Of a stretch of 64,000 nt of DNA, positions 54,428 to 64,000 are shown piece after piece; position 1 is the first letter of the stretch; each line of letters begins with the position of its first letter. The notes beneath the pieces are model-generated. The model saw only the letters and a list, made by a program, of their open reading frames with translations. It made no database searches and was not told the DNA's origin. The stretch spans positions 2,790,001-2,854,000 of the forward strand of contig OZ316899.1 in NCBI GenBank assembly GCA_973895155.1. Reading direction: 5' to 3'. The position numbers and the translations under genes were made by a program. The stretch comes from Marsupella aquatica. Lineage: Eukaryota > Marchantiophyta.

Positions 54428-56758
54428 GGGGGTATTTACATAAGACAGGAAACAGGAAAACAGGAAACCCAAAACAGGAACCGATGACAGGAAACAGGAA
54501 ACCGAATACACCAAACTTAAACCAAAAATACCGGAAACTTTTATGTTGTTAAGCAAGAACTTGACACCCAAAACGGGGTGTTTAGAAGATTGTAGTCAAG
54601 TCCAAAAAAAAGATGTAGAATAGCAACAGGCGCTCGAATACTAAGCCAAGGGGAACGGTACATTTGAACCTGGGTTATACTAAAAAGCATAGGCACGCAC
54701 CAGGCGCTGCCATTGTAATTGTACAGAATGGAGCTCTAAACAAGAAACTTGGGCGCCTCCGTCGGACCGGTGAAGATACTAGCGCCGGGCGCTAGTTATA
54801 TCGCTCAGTCAGACGGAGGCCGACGTGATAAATACGACGAAACCACCGGGACCATCGGACCAACGTTTAGGGTTTTACATCCAAAAGAGCCAACTCCAAC
54901 CAATTTGCATAATTGAACGCCACCCCAAAATCCACAAAGTCTTGCGATACAATTTTTTTTTAGTAAGATGGTAGTGCCAGGCGCTTACAAAAGATCAAAG
55001 TGATCTGCATAACCACACCGTAAACGGAAGGTATGAAAGTTTCAAAAAGCTACGCGCATCCGACGCCTCTCGCTTAAAATGGCCAAACAGTAAACTAGTG
55101 CTAGGCACTTCACCAAACTCCACACAAACGATAACCAAAATGGCTACATCTAACGACAAGATTTCTAAATTCCAGTCGAGTCCCAACAAAGTCTTCATCA
55201 CATTCGGAAAAACTTGAGCGCTATGGGCACCATAGTCTTAGAGACCAACGCTAGCGCCGGGGGCGCTAGTCCGCTCATTAGTCGATGAGCCACATTCATC
55301 GTTCACTCCAGCATTAGATCAGGCTCTATCTGGAACGAAACCGTGCTCACGGTTTCTCACAAATACCATCGACGGAACTCGCTCATCACCGGTTCAGGGA
55401 AACACGCCAGGAATGGTCATGTTCTGGAAATCAACACGGCCAAGTTCTTCCTGTTTCCTCATCTCATCCTCCCGAGTTGGACTGTAAGGAGGAGGTGGCC
55501 AGTGAATCGTAAACCGCTCTGCAAATCTCCTAGGCGGAGAATCCCTCAGCCATGGGATCAGATTGTCACCAAGACTAATGGCTTCGTCTTGGGAGAGATT
55601 AAAACGGTTGTGGAAAGCACTTGTCTCCGACCATTCAGGCTGCTCAGTTTCTGGAACCAAGCCCTCCTCCAAAATGATTGTGGTGTGTCTTTGAAAAGAG
55701 GCCATGGAGATTCTCCTCGGGTTATTCATGGTAAGACACCTCTAGGCAGTGGATGGCAGATTCAAAGATATAGTTGTCAATACGACCCCGGTCAGCGAAA
55801 GAGCTTGAAGATTATCGAAAGTGGGAACAGAAACCACTAAAGCAATAGCGAAACTAGGCAGTCGGGATTTAATCTCCCAAGTATTATAAGCAAACCCGTT
55901 CGACCTGGATATGCCCATCGTAATGAGGGAGGGGGTGGACGTTGCATCCTCAAAGTCCCCAAACTACCCTTCAACATGGAACGGTCACTCCCATCTCACA
56001 TGATAGTTGCGATGTTTATCTTCGTCTCCATTCAAAAATGGTCGACCAAAACCAGTATTGGAATCCCGAAATGTTTCTGGCATCCAAAGTCCCGTTGTGA
56101 CATGAAGTGGCCGTTTGGATGAGAAAAATCCGGTACCAGCTCACATGCAAGTCGTGATAGGCCAAACGAACTTAGAACGGGACAAAAGATTACCTCAAAA
56201 CTTCCACTGACGTCATCCAGAGCGTACGAGAGAATCATTGTAAGATTGCCTTGACCGTCATACAATTATAGTAGCGCCCGGCGCTAATATTACAGTATTA
56301 AAATGTTTACGTTAATAACAGAAGGAACAAACAAAACAGTTGTCGCTGACATGTGGAAAACACTTAACGGACAATGTTTCCGAAATATGTTTTAGTAGCG
56401 CCAGGCGCTAGCATAATTCAATTGAGAAATAGACCCAACATAAACGGAGTTGCAGGTCAATTGTTTCCGACCACTCGGAATGTCCAGTCTTAGGAAGTAA
56501 ACTGACCCTCAAAAATGGACAAAACGAAATTGAAAAATATGCGGGTATATGATCATGGACATTAAATTATGGTAGCACCATGCGCTACCATAAAAACATT
56601 GCAATATAGAGAACATAATAGAATAAAGATACACCACAAAAGTATCCAATGTAACGAATATATTTGAATAAATGATGTTTGCAGGTTACATAACAGTAGC
56701 GCCCGGTGCTAGTATAACTTCAGTGTATATAAATCCCAAAATACCCTTTCGAGGCAAA
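54428..56758. other. Non-TE segment downstream of the methyltransferase-like gene
   Basis: No retroelement similarity is seen. It begins with a CAGGAAAC-rich patch (54440-54530). Copies of the TAGCGCC/GGCGCTA palindrome occur near 54780, 54972, 55250, 56272, 56395, 56571 and 56697. One possible exon (55906-55394, minus) is listed separately. A 77-codon minus frame at 56265-56032 is unsupported. The rest looks intergenic or intronic. Confidence 0.5.
55394..55906 (-). pseudogene. Possible exon or decayed gene fragment
   Basis: A minus-strand frame from ATG 55906 (MGISRSNGFAYNTWEIK) runs about 58 codons to a TAG and then continues in the same frame through MNNPRRISMASFQRHTTI to a stop at 55394. 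The second part is hydrophilic with a Pro-rich WPPPPYSP segment. I recognise no domain. Its context, the same strand and the same palindrome-bearing segment as the methyltransferase-like gene, suggests a remnant of a second gene or further exons. Low confidence. Confidence 0.3.
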
Positions 56759-59700
56759 TCAATCTGAGAATTCTGATTCACTTGACTCGGACCTATCGGT
56801 GGATTCTGCCTCCATGTCTAAAAATTCGTTCTCGGCCATATCATCAACACATCGACTACGAATAAATTTTCTATCAGACCCTCTCCTTAATCTCAAACCT
56901 TTATGCTCCCAATGGAGGGTCCGCACACTATCAGCTCGTCTAGCAATATTCTCAGCATAGGAAGGTAGTACAAATGGTTTCTCGGGAGTTTTAATATATC
57001 GCCTAGCTACTTTCCTTCTGAGTTGGAAACGCCGGCGAAGATTCCAGTCTGACCTGAGGACGAGAAGTTTAGGGTTTTATGTCAACGCCAAGAATATTTT
57101 AAAAAATGAAAAAAACCAGAAATCGAAGAGAGAATAAGGTAATCTACTAAAAAACCGGGTTTGCTTAAGAGCTTACTCGGAAGCTTCTTACTCAGAAGAG
57201 TCTCCGCTGTCACTCCCTCCATTAGATCCTGGATCTTCTCCGGTAAGAGACACTTTGGGACTGTTAGGATCCTCCTCTTCTTCCCCCTCTTCTGTCTCAT
57301 CCTCATCTTCAGAATCAAAATTTAAGACAGACTTCAGTTTGTCTCTCTTTCGTTTTGAAATTGAAGACTTTGGAGGGGCTTTGGGCTCAGACTCTTTTGG
57401 AGTAAGAAGATCCAGAAATACCTTAGAAGCGGTTTCAACAAACTCCTTCCTATTCTCGAGTCCAATTACAAATTGACCACAATATCACCTGCAACAAATG
57501 TACTCCCCAAACCTACAGCCCAATCCAGAACAATATCTCCTGGACACGTAATTAGTTCCAACACAGACTGCATGAATCCTGGATGTAGTCTGGCATTCCC
57601 GACAAATTCAAGCTCTGGAGTTGTATCAACCTTTGCGAAGGGAAGTCCAATCAGATTTGTAATGGAAGGATCCTCTGTTTTTGAAAGGGGTTTGAACTTA
57701 GGATCTTTTGGGACTTTCACCTTGGATGATATCCGCAAAAATACATCCAAACGTAAAGTGAATACCTGAAAAGGGAACAAAATAGAGGAAGGACCCTTAG
57801 ATTACAATAGCGTCGGGCGCTAGCAAATAATCCACAAAATCATGTTGAATAGTTTACCTGAAATAAGGTCAAATAAAAAAAGAAAGTAATAGATAATATG
57901 AATAGCGCCGGGCGCTAGCAAAAGGATCAACAAAATTACCTATAAATCAGACTTTGCTTTGTACATTGGGAACCCCATGACGACATTATGTGTACATAGA
58001 CACTGGAATTTCTTGGACTCCTGACAAGCGGAGATGACCTGCAAAATTTGATCATACTCCCCCGTATGGAGGATCGCAATAATTCCGTCATCCGACAAAA
58101 AAGGATCCATTTCCCGGAAAAAGGATCGGGCTAGGGTACAGTCGGGGACGTTCCATTTAGGGACCTTTCTGTCAAGCAAAGTCGGTTTTAGTCCAATTGG
58201 CAAGTAAATAAAACCAGCGTCAACACCAAAAGGTCTTTGCTTCCCACCCCTCACCACTCCTTTCAGCCGGCATCCAGATTTGATCAGGTCTTTCCCCCAC
58301 TTTTCGACATCATTTACCCATTCTGGCTTCTCCTCCTTATTAAACACACTGTCCACAAGTTCACTGACACTAGTCTCAACGAAACAATGACGAGACGACT
58401 TGGCTTTAAAATCCCCAACATCACGTTGGAGCCCAGTGGCAGCCTGAGAATCGCGTTCTGATTGTCCAGCATCTCGAGTCCTTCTGCTTTTCTTTTTTGT
58501 ACTCGTCGCATCGACTGGGACAATCAATTTCCCAGAATTAACTGGTGTAAGTGGATCTGGCAAAGCGCCAGTATTTTCTTCTGAAGCTTCTGGAGTAACC
58601 TTTGTATCATCTGTGCCATCTGCATCTGACTTCTTTTGACCTATGAACATATTGCAAAGAATGTGGGATTAGGGCCTTCAAGCAAACACTGATGAAGATT
58701 GAATCACAAGAATGGCAGCGCCGGGCGCTAGCAAACATTTGAAAAAAATATTGAAAACTTACGTTTCTTTCCGGATCGCGTGGAGGCACTTGGCACTGCA
58801 GTGTCTATTTTAACTTTCCCTCGTGGCTTGCGGCTCCTATCTACTTGGACAACTACTGTCTCACAGATTGTCTGTAACTCCGTAGAAGATTTATTGACGT
58901 CGCTAAGGAGACCTTGCTTCATCTCAGAAACAATGTTGGGAAGGATCTGCGACTTTGCAAGTTTCAGAAACCAATCCTTCTCCACTTCATCAAAGGGTGA
59001 ATCCCACTTGTCTGTGTCAAGGTACCATGGGCAGTGAATTCTTTCCCACTCGGACATTTCCCTTGGGGGTAGTTTACCCTCGGTAGGATACATCGAGTAT
59101 AAGTCACAAACAAGATCTCCCTCCTTTACAGTAATCCAGTTGTGAAATGCGGCTGGATACGCCCAAAGAGCATCTGGGGAATGAATTTCCATCCAAATGT
59201 AGAAACGATACAAATACCTCTTGGCCCTCTTCTGATTTTTCTTGGTAGATACCTCTTTATCAGGTATTTTGATGGCCACATGGTGTTGAAGAACTTTGCC
59301 TTCACAAGATCCCCATACCTTCGGAATTCACTTGAAATTACTTCAATCAGATTTTCTACCGAGTCACACCCTGACTGGGCAAGCCTATCAACCGGTAGCA
59401 TTTCAATCGCTGCGGAAATTGCCGAGTGTAGCATCCCAATTGCAATTCCCTCAACGGTATTCCATGTTTTCCATGTGTGGCACCACTGCTTCACTGGATC
59501 ATCGTTCACACTCGAAGGGTGGAAGAATTGTTTTCTCAACTCTGGAGTACAGTGAGCAACGAGCAATGTACACCTCAATTTTGGATCAAGCGCCGAAATT
59601 GCAGTGAAGAGTCTGGCACGGTCCATAGTGCAAACAACCGAATCTGGTTTTTTCTCTCGCTTGTTTTTCTCTGTCAAAACATACATCTCTGAACAGGTAC

Positions 59701-60836
59701 CTAGAAAATTTTCAAACTCAGGACTAAGAAGAGGAGTGATTTTGGACATTTTCGTGGACCAATCTTTAGTAGATTCTTTCAACATGAGCGATTGCCGCTT
59801 TGTGATGTCATCAGCCGACCAAGGATTACCTTGACTTGCTGCGAGTGCCATGTCCATCTTGAACTGGTTAGTGTAAGCTTTAATTTTGTTTTCGCATAAA
59901 ATATAGACTAGAGCTTCCAGAGGCATTTTTCTTGTGTACCAAGAATATTTTCGAGTCTTCTGTTTGATATACTCAAACTTTGCATAATTGGCGCTGTCAA
60001 TGATAGACTTGTAGTGCTCTAGATCGTGAGAAAGAATCCTCCGGATTCTGTCTGCGTCAAGGATCCACGACGGTTCAACAACGGCATGCCCTAACCTGCA
60101 ATACGCCAGGTTTTCAATTATTAGCGTCGGGCGCTAGCTTAACTTAAACACTCAATTAGCCTATAAACACTGTATTATTCTATAAACACTCCATAAACAC
60201 TATATTTATGTAATAACCAAGTATTGCGGAAATTGTTAATTACAAGCTAGGGCAAAAAATGTACTGGTTCACAGTGTGCATAGCCGCCTCAATCTGAATT
60301 TGCAAAGCTTTGTCACCCTTGAAAATTGTGCAGAGAACTCTGGGATGATACTTGACGTTGTCAGGATTTTCCTTTGTGACCATCGTCCACGAGTAAAGTC
60401 GATGAGTCCCGTCAAACATTGAGAACATTTTGTCTTTCAAGATCATAAAGGCAGGATCTGCCTCGCACTCCAACTCAAACTTCTCGTTCTCAGCAACCCA
60501 AATTGCATCCCAACTCTCCTTGATCTCTTCAGTGCAGATTTGCTCCACACCATCCGAATCGGTCGGCTGTACAAAAAACCGCATTCCTATCCTGGGATTG
60601 TATCCACTACTTCGGAATGAGTCTTTCAATTTCTCAATTGACGCACTCTCCTTCTGTAACATCCGAACAGCCTCCATGTGGACCAGGCGACAAAGCGGAA
60701 TCCGTGGAGGTTCCTTCTCATTCCCCCGAAAATCTTTCCCAAACGACATAATATGTTTGGAGATGACTTCATCCATTCCAAGTCCTACCTCGTTGCCCTC
60801 TCCCAAAGCGTAATCGGTCATGCCATCAGTCTCCAT
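56759..60836 (-). pseudogene. ParB-like + beta-class amino-DNA-methyltransferase-like gene, five inferred exons
   Basis: Inferred exons: 60836-60244, 60095-58763, 58640-57940, 57765 to about 57187 (or 57173), and about 57049-56759, with GT/AG borders and matching phases. Exon 1 has LCRLVHMEAVRML and FDGTHRLYSW, like the ParB-fold Arg box. Exons 3-4 carry VDAGFIYLPIGL where a methylase would have DPPY, then HPGFMQSVLELITCPGDIVLD with GLGST (motifs X and I) and VIGLENRKEFVETA. ParB-methylase fusions are known in phages and bacteria; such proteins methylate N4-C or N6-A. Lesions: frameshift near 59313, TAG at the end of exon 3 (57940), frameshift near 57485. About 1,160 residues if whole. The methylase call is moderate; activity is doubtful. 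Confidence 0.6.
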
Positions 60837-61474
60837 TCTGCCCCTTCTTGGCTTCTGGCTCGGGAGTGTTGTGTTTGACAAAGGAATCGCTCCGCTTGAT
60901 CTTGTAACACGACGCGAATAGAATGCCCCAGAGAATGAAGATTGTGTACTCTCGCAATGACCCTAATCTCCCTCCGGAACCATGGTATACCCTCTTGGAG
61001 AGCTTGGAGCGCTTGAAGGTTGCATCGTGGAGCCCCAAAGTTTGCGAAGGTGCTTGTACGACACAGAGCCAGTGTCTATTCTCACGCTCTGAACAAATTA
61101 CCATACAAAAAGAACAAGCAGGAAACCTTTAAAACTTGGGTGGTTTACATCATGGGAGGTAGATCGATGCGGAAGAAAAGGATCTCACTCACCAATCATG
61201 ACAAGGACAAGTGGCCAATACTGTTTAGAATGAGTATATGTAACGCCTCTTTTTAACTGGGGTAAGGGAGGAGCGATGATCCGTAGGCTATTCTTAAGGA
61301 AGTCAACTGCAAAAAGCGTGAAACAATGAGTACGTTCATGCACTTTACCGTTAGATATAACCATTGGGATAATACAAGTCATTCCTTTCAATACTAGCGC
61401 CAGGCGCTAGCATTCAAAAACCACTAAAATAACATCATTAACACTGATGTCAGCCATGATATTATGTCAGCTGT
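60837..61474 (-). other. Upstream region of the methyltransferase-like gene
   Basis: Sequence 5' of the inferred start. The gene's frame stays open upstream to about 60881 without an ATG. A 92-codon minus frame at 61104-60826 in another phase overlaps the gene start and is unsupported. One palindrome lies at 61394. No TATA box is evident. The end near 61472 meets an RLG-A LTR fragment. Confidence 0.45.
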
Positions 61475-61750
61475 TGTAGTGTATACTCCTTGGCCTTGGG
61501 CTCGTTTGTTCACGAGGTGTCGGGTCAACCAATCGTAAAGTGTATGATCATAAATGAATGAAATCCTTTCTCCTTAATTCCTTCGTGTAAATCAAGATTT
61601 CTGTTATGTATGAATGCATGTATGAGTCTTGTGTGCAAGTATCAACGTCGGGCCGAACACGTTATGTCAACTGTGCACGGGGTGCCGGATACGGGTACGG
61701 GGTTGCGAGCCCGGGTTGAGCCTTTGTACTAATGGATCCGGATCGAAGGC
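61475..61750 (+). repeat. RLG-A LTR fragment, plus orientation
   Basis: This is the reverse complement of about 1065-1312 (for example GTAGTGTATACTCC, TGTCGGGTCAACCAATCGTAAAG). The LTR is truncated at 61472 on the left and cut at 61750 by the RLG-B-type LTR; AAGGC at 61746-61750 should be its left TSD. Its orientation is opposite to the RLG-A LTRs at 794 and 46409. Confidence 0.8.
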
Positions 61751-64000
61751 TGTGATGCCTAGCCAGGAATCACTGGGCTAGTTTAAGGGGGAAAGGGAAG
61801 TGTACCCTAGAAACACCTTAGTATAGTTACATAAATAAGGAAAATATAAACAATTAAGGGTGACTATGGAACCCGAGCCGAGGCCGGAAGTAAGGACGCC
61901 AGGGGAGAGAACACGATTAGGGTTAGGGCACGCTAAGTGCCAGCGGCTAGGGGTAACCAACGGGAGGGAGAACCAGAGGAGGAGAGGGGTAAGGACCGCT
62001 CGCGAGGAATAGTAGCTCATTTGCAAGCACGAACTGAGCAGGCGACTACAGGCGGCCAACTACTGTCAACTGCTTAGGCAAGCGCTCAGCGTGGGGACAG
62101 ATACCGACTATCAACTCAAGAAGGGTATGAGAAACGTCAATCAAGCGGCACATTTTTGGGGATGCCTGTTCGAACGGGCAACTGGGTACATTGGGACTTA
62201 CGAGGACGCAGAATCGGAGAGAGTAGCTCGAGAATGGCTGGAGCTCGCCCGATTGTGGGAGCTGCAAAAAGCTACCTTCTTAGGAGGAGAACTCATCAAG
62301 GCTGAATTCCTGTGGACACCTACTGGCAACGAGCTAGACGACCTGCTGTTTTGCGAAGACAGAGTTGTCGGCATCCGAGAAGCCATCAAACGCTGCAACG
62401 ACATACACTGGGAGTTGAAGGGTAGCACGGAGGGGTGGACAAAGGCAACCGTGCTAGGAGAGACATCCACGACAGCCGAGATGAAGAGGAAGGGGAACAA
62501 CAATGAAGAGGCCACCCCGGCAAAAAGAACGCGGTCGGCGGCACCAAAGAAGCCAGCAAAACAACAAAGCAGGAGGCAAAGAGAAGCCGAGGAGGAGGAG
62601 GTCGACCCCATCAATGCCATTCCAACAAACGATGACACCTGGAAAGGCTGGGCGGCGACCCTACCGGAGGAAGTGCAATTACACTTTGCACGGGAGGAGG
62701 ATGCATGCTTTACAGCCATGCAGACCAAGAAGTACCAAGGCTTCATGGCCGGATCCGGCTTGGAAGCCTTCGTAAGATTACCATGGCTGAAGCCGGAGGT
62801 GCCGGACTCAGACTTGTTAGAATTCGTGGGATCATGGGAACCCGAGACCAATTCCACGAGGGTGTATGGGAAGGATTTCTATCTCACTCCCCGGGTGATT
62901 GCTGAAGTGTTTGGCTTGCCGATGGGTAATAAGACCAAGGTTGATACCAGGAAGACCTTACCTGACAAGGAGTTTCGGTCGATCCCAGGACCATCAACAA
63001 AGAATGGCTTCTTCCGGAACACCTGCACCAACCCGCACATCGGAGAGATGATCGATTTCTTGCGGGTGACCATGCACTGTAACTTGCCGAGGGCAGAGAT
63101 CGGCAAGGCTCAGGTCTACCTGGCAGAAAGGCCAGACCCAAGCCGGGATTACAACGGGTACCTCCTCAACCAACTGAAGAAGATCTTGAAGGAGGAACAG
63201 CAGGTGATCGGCGTGGGAAGTGTGTCCCGGCTTGGCTATCACATGCCACTGTTGTGCCGGTATGCCAGAAGTCAAATCTTTGCCCCAGTACTTCCCCTAT
63301 CGACAAGAGCACCGGAGGAGGTCCCGGAGCAGAGGCCGACACCAGAGAAGCCCAACCAGCCCGACAGTCCGACAATCGAGCAGGTGTTTAGACCAAGGAA
63401 AGAAGACTTGCCAATGCAGCAACCAGGCATGCAGAATCTGCTGAAATTGCTGGAGAAGGAAAGGAGAAGGGTTCCGGCAATGGCAACAAAACCGGCACCG
63501 ATACAGGACGCTGCCCGAGAAGCCGATCTAAGCCGGCTTACAAGGGAAAACCCCTTTACTGGAGTCAAGGAGAGAGGGAGGCCGAAACACGAGCCGGGAG
63601 TTCAGATGTATGTAGGAGCCTCAAGTCCCAAAGCCGAGGAAAAGCAGGCCGTAGCTCCCAGCCACGACAAGGAGAACAAGAGATCAACACGGAAGCCGGA
63701 GGAGGAACCAAGACCGGTGAGAGGTGAAGCCGTGTTCACAACAAAACCAGGAGAACAGCGGGAGAAGCCGGTAGTCCAAGCCGAGGAGGAGGCGGTAGAG
63801 GACTACAGCAATGATGACTTCGGCTACGGGTCGGATCATCATGTTCCAGGAGTAAGGACCTGTGGTCAGTTCATCCCCACGCTCCCAAGAGTAGTTCGAG
63901 GAGACCCAAGCCAGCAGAGCAGCCCCGAGTCTCCCCCACCAGATGTCGCTCCCCCGAGCTTTGACGGCATAAAACAGACGGCGCAGGAATTTCAGGAGCG
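61751..64000 (+). mobile_element. RLG-B-type LTR or element, 5' part, runs off the window
   Basis: Starts TGTGATGCCTAGCCAGG. It is closer to the solo LTR at 1607-6289 (CCAGG, MEPEPRPEV) than to the RLG-B pair. Only the first 2,250 bp are visible, so it cannot be told whether this is a solo LTR or the 5' LTR of a full element. Confidence 0.88.
61866..64000 (+). pseudogene. LTR-encoded FGLP/coiled-coil protein, partial at window end
   Basis: Frame from ATG 61866, 115 nt inside the LTR. Tandem TAG TAG codons at 62010-62015 break the N-terminal region. The frame is then open from 62016 to the window end (about 660 codons). The open part includes HFWGCLFERATGY, the NLS-like KRTRSAAPKKP, FYLTPRVIAEVFGLPMG, CTNPHIGEMIDFLRVTMH, HMPLLCRYAR and the start of the Glu-rich linker. 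The coiled coil lies beyond the window. It is the longest unbroken stretch of this protein's conserved domain besides the RLG-B copies. Confidence 0.82.

Larger units (their letters stand above)
54780..61411. repeat. Dispersed palindrome TAGCGCC-N-GGCGCTA
   Basis: Near-palindromic 15-18-bp units at about 54780, 54972, 55250, 56272, 56395, 56571, 56697, 57808, 57903, 58716, 60122 and 61394, with a few degenerate relatives. The centre varies (G, C, A). None lies in an inferred exon; three of the four introns contain one or two. I see no copies in the flanking retroelements apart from the partial match of their PBS. Confidence 0.8.

Noticed and set aside
56032-56265. A 77-residue minus-strand protein.
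   Set aside because: There is no recognisable motif, no splice context and no support from repeats. It is probably chance in spacer sequence.
60826-61104. A separate 92-residue gene upstream of the methyltransferase-like gene.
   Set aside because: It overlaps the start of the inferred first exon in another phase and has no recognisable domain.

Overview
The window is nuclear DNA of a plant-lineage eukaryote. It is almost entirely nested LTR retrotransposons, plus one 7 kb island holding a multi-exon gene with short introns. Non-chromoviral Ty3 Gag-Pol proteins, a plant-type Ty1/copia element and LTR-encoded proteins resembling plant mobile/transposon domains suggest a streptophyte. A bryophyte or charophyte-grade alga is my weak guess; the species cannot be fixed from the sequence alone.

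I name the elements RLG-A, -B, -C and -D (Ty3/gypsy) and RLC-E (Ty1/copia). The nest was worked out from target-site duplications (TSDs) and broken reading frames. RLG-A (minus; gag 48-665, LTR from 794) is interrupted at 1411 by RLG-D (plus, 1411 to about 54427). RLG-D carries a solo RLG-B-type LTR (1607-6289, TSD AC/TGGT) and RLC-E (minus, 11235-50763, TSD AAAGG). RLC-E carries a complete RLG-B (plus, 13784-43091, TSD GCCGT) and a solo RLG-A LTR (46409-50406, TSD GTTTC). The 5' LTR of RLG-B carries a complete RLG-C (minus, 18027-31776, TSD GTATG).

The main observation is that RLG-A, RLG-B and RLG-C have giant LTRs of 4.0, 4.7 and 3.8 kb. Each LTR encodes, in sense, a protein of about 800-1200 residues: a conserved domain with an FGLP motif, then a proline-rich or acidic linker and a coiled coil. 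The pol frame ends inside the 3' LTR and the polypurine tract lies within pol codons, so the LTR gene sits like an accessory gene in U3 (compare MMTV sag or HIV nef). All three families share an apparent tRNA-Asn-type primer binding site. Nearly every copy is now broken, often by CAG-to-TAG changes.

From 54428 to 61474 there is no recognisable retroelement. A minus-strand gene (60836-56759, five inferred exons) encodes a ParB-like N-terminal region followed by a beta-class amino-DNA-methyltransferase-like C-terminal region, with an atypical catalytic motif and several frame breaks. Its introns and flanks contain about a dozen copies of a palindrome close to TAGCGCC-N-GGCGCTA.

The right edge holds a piece of RLG-A LTR (61475-61750, opposite orientation to the left one), invaded at 61751 by another RLG-B-type LTR whose ORF runs off the window.
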